Shown in pieces: positions 14,333-16,482 of a stretch of 16,482 nt of DNA. The position numbers and the translations under genes were made by a program. The notes under the pieces are model-generated. The model was not told the DNA's origin. It ran no database searches and saw only the letters and a program-made list of their open reading frames with translations. The DNA is from JACCYX01 sp964610045 (GTDB lineage: Bacteria > Chloroflexota > Chloroflexia > Thermomicrobiales > UBA6265): assembly GCA_964610045.1 (NCBI GenBank), contig CAZSUN010000089.1, forward strand, positions 1 through 16,482. The letters run 5' to 3'. Numbering within the stretch: position 1 is the first letter of the stretch; the number at the start of each line of letters is the position of its first letter.

Positions 14333-14877
14333 GTCACTGTGTTCCCAACCGTGTCTTCGCGAAGGGCGCTGTAGAAGAGCAACGCCAGCCCGATGGTGAT
14401 CGCGGAATCCGCGACGTTGAACCGTGGCCAGTCGCCAACGGCGATGAAGTCGACCACATACCCAAGCCTGACGCGATCGACCAGATTACCGAAAGCGCCG
14501 CCAAGCACCAACCCCACAGCCACCTGCATCAACGAGTTGGTTTGCAGCGACCGCCCGTAGGCAACGGCGAACCAGGCTACGATAATGAGTGATGCTGCGG
14601 ACAGGAGCCAGGTCCTGCCCGCCAGCATACCGAACGCGGCTCCCGTGTTTTCAACATAGTCGAACGCCAACCAGGAGCCCAGGATAGGGTAGCGATGGGT
14701 CAATGCATCAGGACCAAGCCACCTGGCAAACCGGTACTTGGTCGCCTGGTCGATCGCTACGGTGATCAAGAGTACGGCGACGACAACCGCGCCTGGCCTC
14801 CCCAGGAGTCCTTCCCGTTGACCGGATGCAGCCCGGACCGAATTCTGATCGGTCGATTCCTGGATCGGATCAGTCAC
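14329..14877 (-). CDS. lspA: Lipoprotein signal peptidase (signal peptidase II)
   Basis: This 182-residue inner-membrane aspartyl protease removes the signal peptide from prolipoproteins after lipid attachment. Four hydrophobic segments are visible (about 29-45, 63-86, 90-107 and 118-170 with an interruption). The conserved DQATKY (43-48), ENTGAAFGM (76-84), GGAFGNLVDRVRLGYVVDF (126-144) and FNVADSAI (153-160) place the catalytic pair at Asp134 and Asp157. The N-terminal 28 residues are hydrophilic and slightly longer than usual, and the GTG start at 14877 has only a weak GGCGAG-like site, so the true start could lie inside this segment. It begins 79 bases after the aminotransferase gene and is translationally coupled to rluD through ATGA. 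Confidence 0.94.
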   Translation of the reverse strand: MTDPIQESTDQNSVRAASGQREGLLGRPGAVVVAVLLITVAIDQATKYRFARWLGPDALTHRYPILGSWLAFDYVENTGAAFGMLAGRTWLLSAASLIIVAWFAVAYGRSLQTNSLMQVAVGLVLGGAFGNLVDRVRLGYVVDFIAVGDWPRFNVADSAITIGLALLFYSALREDTVGNTVT

Positions 14878-14956
14878 CAGCCATGGCTCGCCTGCGTGAT
14901 CTGGCGCTATCCGGGCAACGAGAACTCACCACATTGACAGAAGCGCCAGTCAACGG

Positions 14957-16366
14957 TCAGGCCGTGATCTCGGCTGCGAACTCGTCTTCGGCAATCGTCA
15001 AGCTCTCGTCGGCAATCGCGACCATCGTGTCGATCTCCGCCTGGGTCACCACCAACGGCGGAGCGAAGTGCATCACTTCGCCGGTGACACGGGTGATGAG
15101 CCCGCGATCCGCGAGCAGTTTCGCGAGGCGCTTGGGGAACTTCGAGTCCTTGGCCCACTTGGCCTTTGTCGCCTTGTCCGGCGTCAACTGGATGGCGTCC
15201 AGCAGACCGAGACCACGAACTTCGGCCACCGTGGGATGCGATCTCAATCCCTGGAGCTGCTCGCGCAGGTAGCGCCCCATGTCATCACCGTGCTCCACAA
15301 GGTTTTCACGTTCGTAGATTTCCAGGTTCTTCAGCGCTGCCGCGGCTGCCACGGGATGACCGCCGAATGTCAGGAGGTGACCCATCCCGATCGTCTGCTG
15401 CTCGGTGAAGACATCGAACACCGACGGCCGGACGATCGCCGCCGCCATTGGCGCGTATCCTGAGGTCAACGCCTTGGCGACGGTCATGATGTCTGGCACG
15501 AAGCCGAAGTGTTCGGTTGCGAACATCCTGCCGGTGCGGCCGAACCCGTTGATGACTTCGTCGGCGATCAGGAGGACGCCGTGGCGGTCGCAGATCTCAC
15601 GCAGCATCTTCCAGTAGGTGGGAGACGGCACGTGCACGCCCGCCGCACTGGAGATCGGCTCACCAATCACGGCCGCAACGGTCTCCGGCCCCTGGTTCTC
15701 GATTTCCTGCTCGACGTACTTCGCCGCCATGATGTCGGCTGCCTCGCCCTCCAGGCCGAAATCCGAGCGGTACTGGTTCGGGTGCGGCACATGGGAGACA
15801 CCGTACATGAATGGCCCGAAGTACGCCTCGTTGCGCATCGCGGTCAGGCTCATCGCGCCATGCGTCATTCCGTGGTAGGACTGCCGCCGGGCGATAATCT
15901 TGTAGCGGCGTGGAAATCCGCGCATGGCCTGGACCTGTTTCGCGATCTTCATCGCGGTTTCGACCGCTTCCGACCCGCCGGAACAGAAATACACCCGCGA
16001 CAGGTCACCAGGCGTCAGTTCAGCCAGCAGGTGCGCGAGACGGACCGTTGGCTCGGATGTGTAGGCTTCCGCAGAGATGTAGGCCAGTTTCCCGGCCTGC
16101 TCTGCCATCGCCTCGCCGATCTCCGCCCGACCGTGACCCGCATTAACGACCCACAGGCCGGAAATGCCATCCAGGAATTCCCGGCCGTGGATATCCCAGA
16201 GCTTCGAGCCTTCACCTCGGGCGAACACCCGCTGGCCCTCATTTTCGGCAACATCCACCCACGGCAATGTATGGGCCCAGACATGATCGCGAGCCTCCCC
16301 GACGATATCGTCGGGAGAGAAGCCGTCAGTGCCGACCGTGCCCTGTCCCGTTTGTGCGATCACCAT
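14957..16366 (-). CDS. Class III pyridoxal-phosphate aminotransferase (omega-amino acid/diamine type)
   Basis: This 469-residue cytoplasmic enzyme has the full class III fold. FCSGGSEAVETAMKIA (127-142) binds the PLP phosphate, YHG (164-166) stacks on the ring, LIADEVINGFGRTG (266-279) carries the ring-binding Asp269, and the Schiff-base lysine is Lys298 in TVAKALTSGYAP. TFGGHPVAAAAAL (333-345) closes the phosphate cup from the partner subunit. LWVVNAGHGRAEIGEAMAEQ (71-90) resembles the omega-amino acid or putrescine:pyruvate group, which use pyruvate with beta-alanine, taurine, GABA or diamines; the exact amino donor cannot be read. The ATG has an excellent AGGAGGT site 7 bases upstream (16374-16380). 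It is the first gene of the leftward run in this window and may form its own unit. Confidence 0.9.
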   Translation of the reverse strand: MVIAQTGQGTVGTDGFSPDDIVGEARDHVWAHTLPWVDVAENEGQRVFARGEGSKLWDIHGREFLDGISGLWVVNAGHGRAEIGEAMAEQAGKLAYISAEAYTSEPTVRLAHLLAELTPGDLSRVYFCSGGSEAVETAMKIAKQVQAMRGFPRRYKIIARRQSYHGMTHGAMSLTAMRNEAYFGPFMYGVSHVPHPNQYRSDFGLEGEAADIMAAKYVEQEIENQGPETVAAVIGEPISSAAGVHVPSPTYWKMLREICDRHGVLLIADEVINGFGRTGRMFATEHFGFVPDIMTVAKALTSGYAPMAAAIVRPSVFDVFTEQQTIGMGHLLTFGGHPVAAAAALKNLEIYERENLVEHGDDMGRYLREQLQGLRSHPTVAEVRGLGLLDAIQLTPDKATKAKWAKDSKFPKRLAKLLADRGLITRVTGEVMHFAPPLVVTQAEIDTMVAIADESLTIAEDEFAAEITA

Positions 16367-16464
16367 TTTCGTTACCTCCTCGAAACAAGGGCCGTGCAGA
16401 CCGGATTCGTCGCGCTGGAACCAATATCACCAACGCCCGCTGGCGCCTGATCGATCTCCCGCGA

Positions 16465-16470
16465 ATGATA
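16465..16470 (-). promoter_or_regulatory. Candidate -10 box upstream of the aminotransferase
   Basis: TATCAT (minus strand) matches five of six TATAAT bases and would start transcription near 16458, giving a leader of about 92 bases. The -35 region falls outside the window, so it cannot be tested. I see no other gene in 16381-16482. Confidence 0.2.
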
Positions 16471-16482
16471 CTCGCTGCACCC

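Noticed and set aside
12424..14374. Two overlapping long plus-strand frames opposite glycerate kinase and rluD
   Set aside because: Both lie against genes with complete catalytic motifs; they show only composition-driven openness.
14934..14953. Inverted repeat TTGAC...GTCAA just after the aminotransferase stop, as a possible terminator
   Set aside because: Only five base pairs around a 10-base loop and no T run; too weak to call.

Overview
The window is a GC-rich, densely packed stretch of bacterial chromosome. Thirteen genes can be supported: twelve complete and one cut by the left edge. Third codon positions are strongly G/C, intergenic gaps are short, and many adjacent genes overlap by the 4-base ATGA or GTGA junction. 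I saw no tRNA, rRNA, CRISPR array, insertion sequence or phage gene. The gene mix suggests a member of the Chloroflexota (Thermomicrobia-like): a Lon protease with an acidic N-terminal extension coupled to a small heat-shock protein, a decaprenyl-phosphate phosphoribosyltransferase-like UbiA protein, a membrane-anchored DUF4015 glycosidase-like protein, and lspA-rluD. This taxonomic guess rests on resemblance only; an actinobacterial relative is not excluded.

Layout from left to right. (1) 1-269: the 5' end of an unrecognised leftward gene, with its own promoter and a hairpin over its ribosome binding site, divergent from a rightward class I glutamine-amidotransferase-like hydrolase (270-1013). 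A strong hairpin terminator at about 1027-1061 closes that gene. (2) 1083-4169, leftward: an hsp20-lon proteostasis operon with a TATAAT box and an ATGA stop/start overlap. (3) 4225-8125, leftward: an acidic membrane protein, a paralogous membrane-anchored DUF4015 protein with carboxypeptidase-regulatory-like domains, and a UbiA-family prenyltransferase. (4) 8170-9246, rightward: a long-chain-type polyprenyl diphosphate synthase, transcribed divergently from (3). (5) 9329-16366, leftward: a class III aminotransferase, then lspA, rluD, a GckA/TtuD-type glycerate 2-kinase, a ThDP-dependent acetolactate-synthase-like enzyme and a nucleoside hydrolase. From lspA onward these are almost continuous.

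How the genes may work together. Hsp20 and Lon form a simple hold-or-degrade pair for damaged proteins. The polyprenyl synthase could supply the lipid used by the UbiA-like protein, which in characterised relatives transfers phosphoribose to polyprenyl phosphate. The two membrane-anchored proteins beside them place a sugar-active-like barrel outside the membrane, so regions (3) and (4) could serve envelope glycan assembly; this is inference. In region (5), housekeeping lspA-rluD leads into a small carbon-metabolism cassette whose joint substrate I cannot name. The most interesting leads are the possible envelope-glycan locus, the unassigned kinase/ThDP enzyme/nucleoside hydrolase cassette, three Glu-Cys-acidic motifs in the acidic membrane protein, and a near-identical 21-base translation start shared by two unrelated genes.
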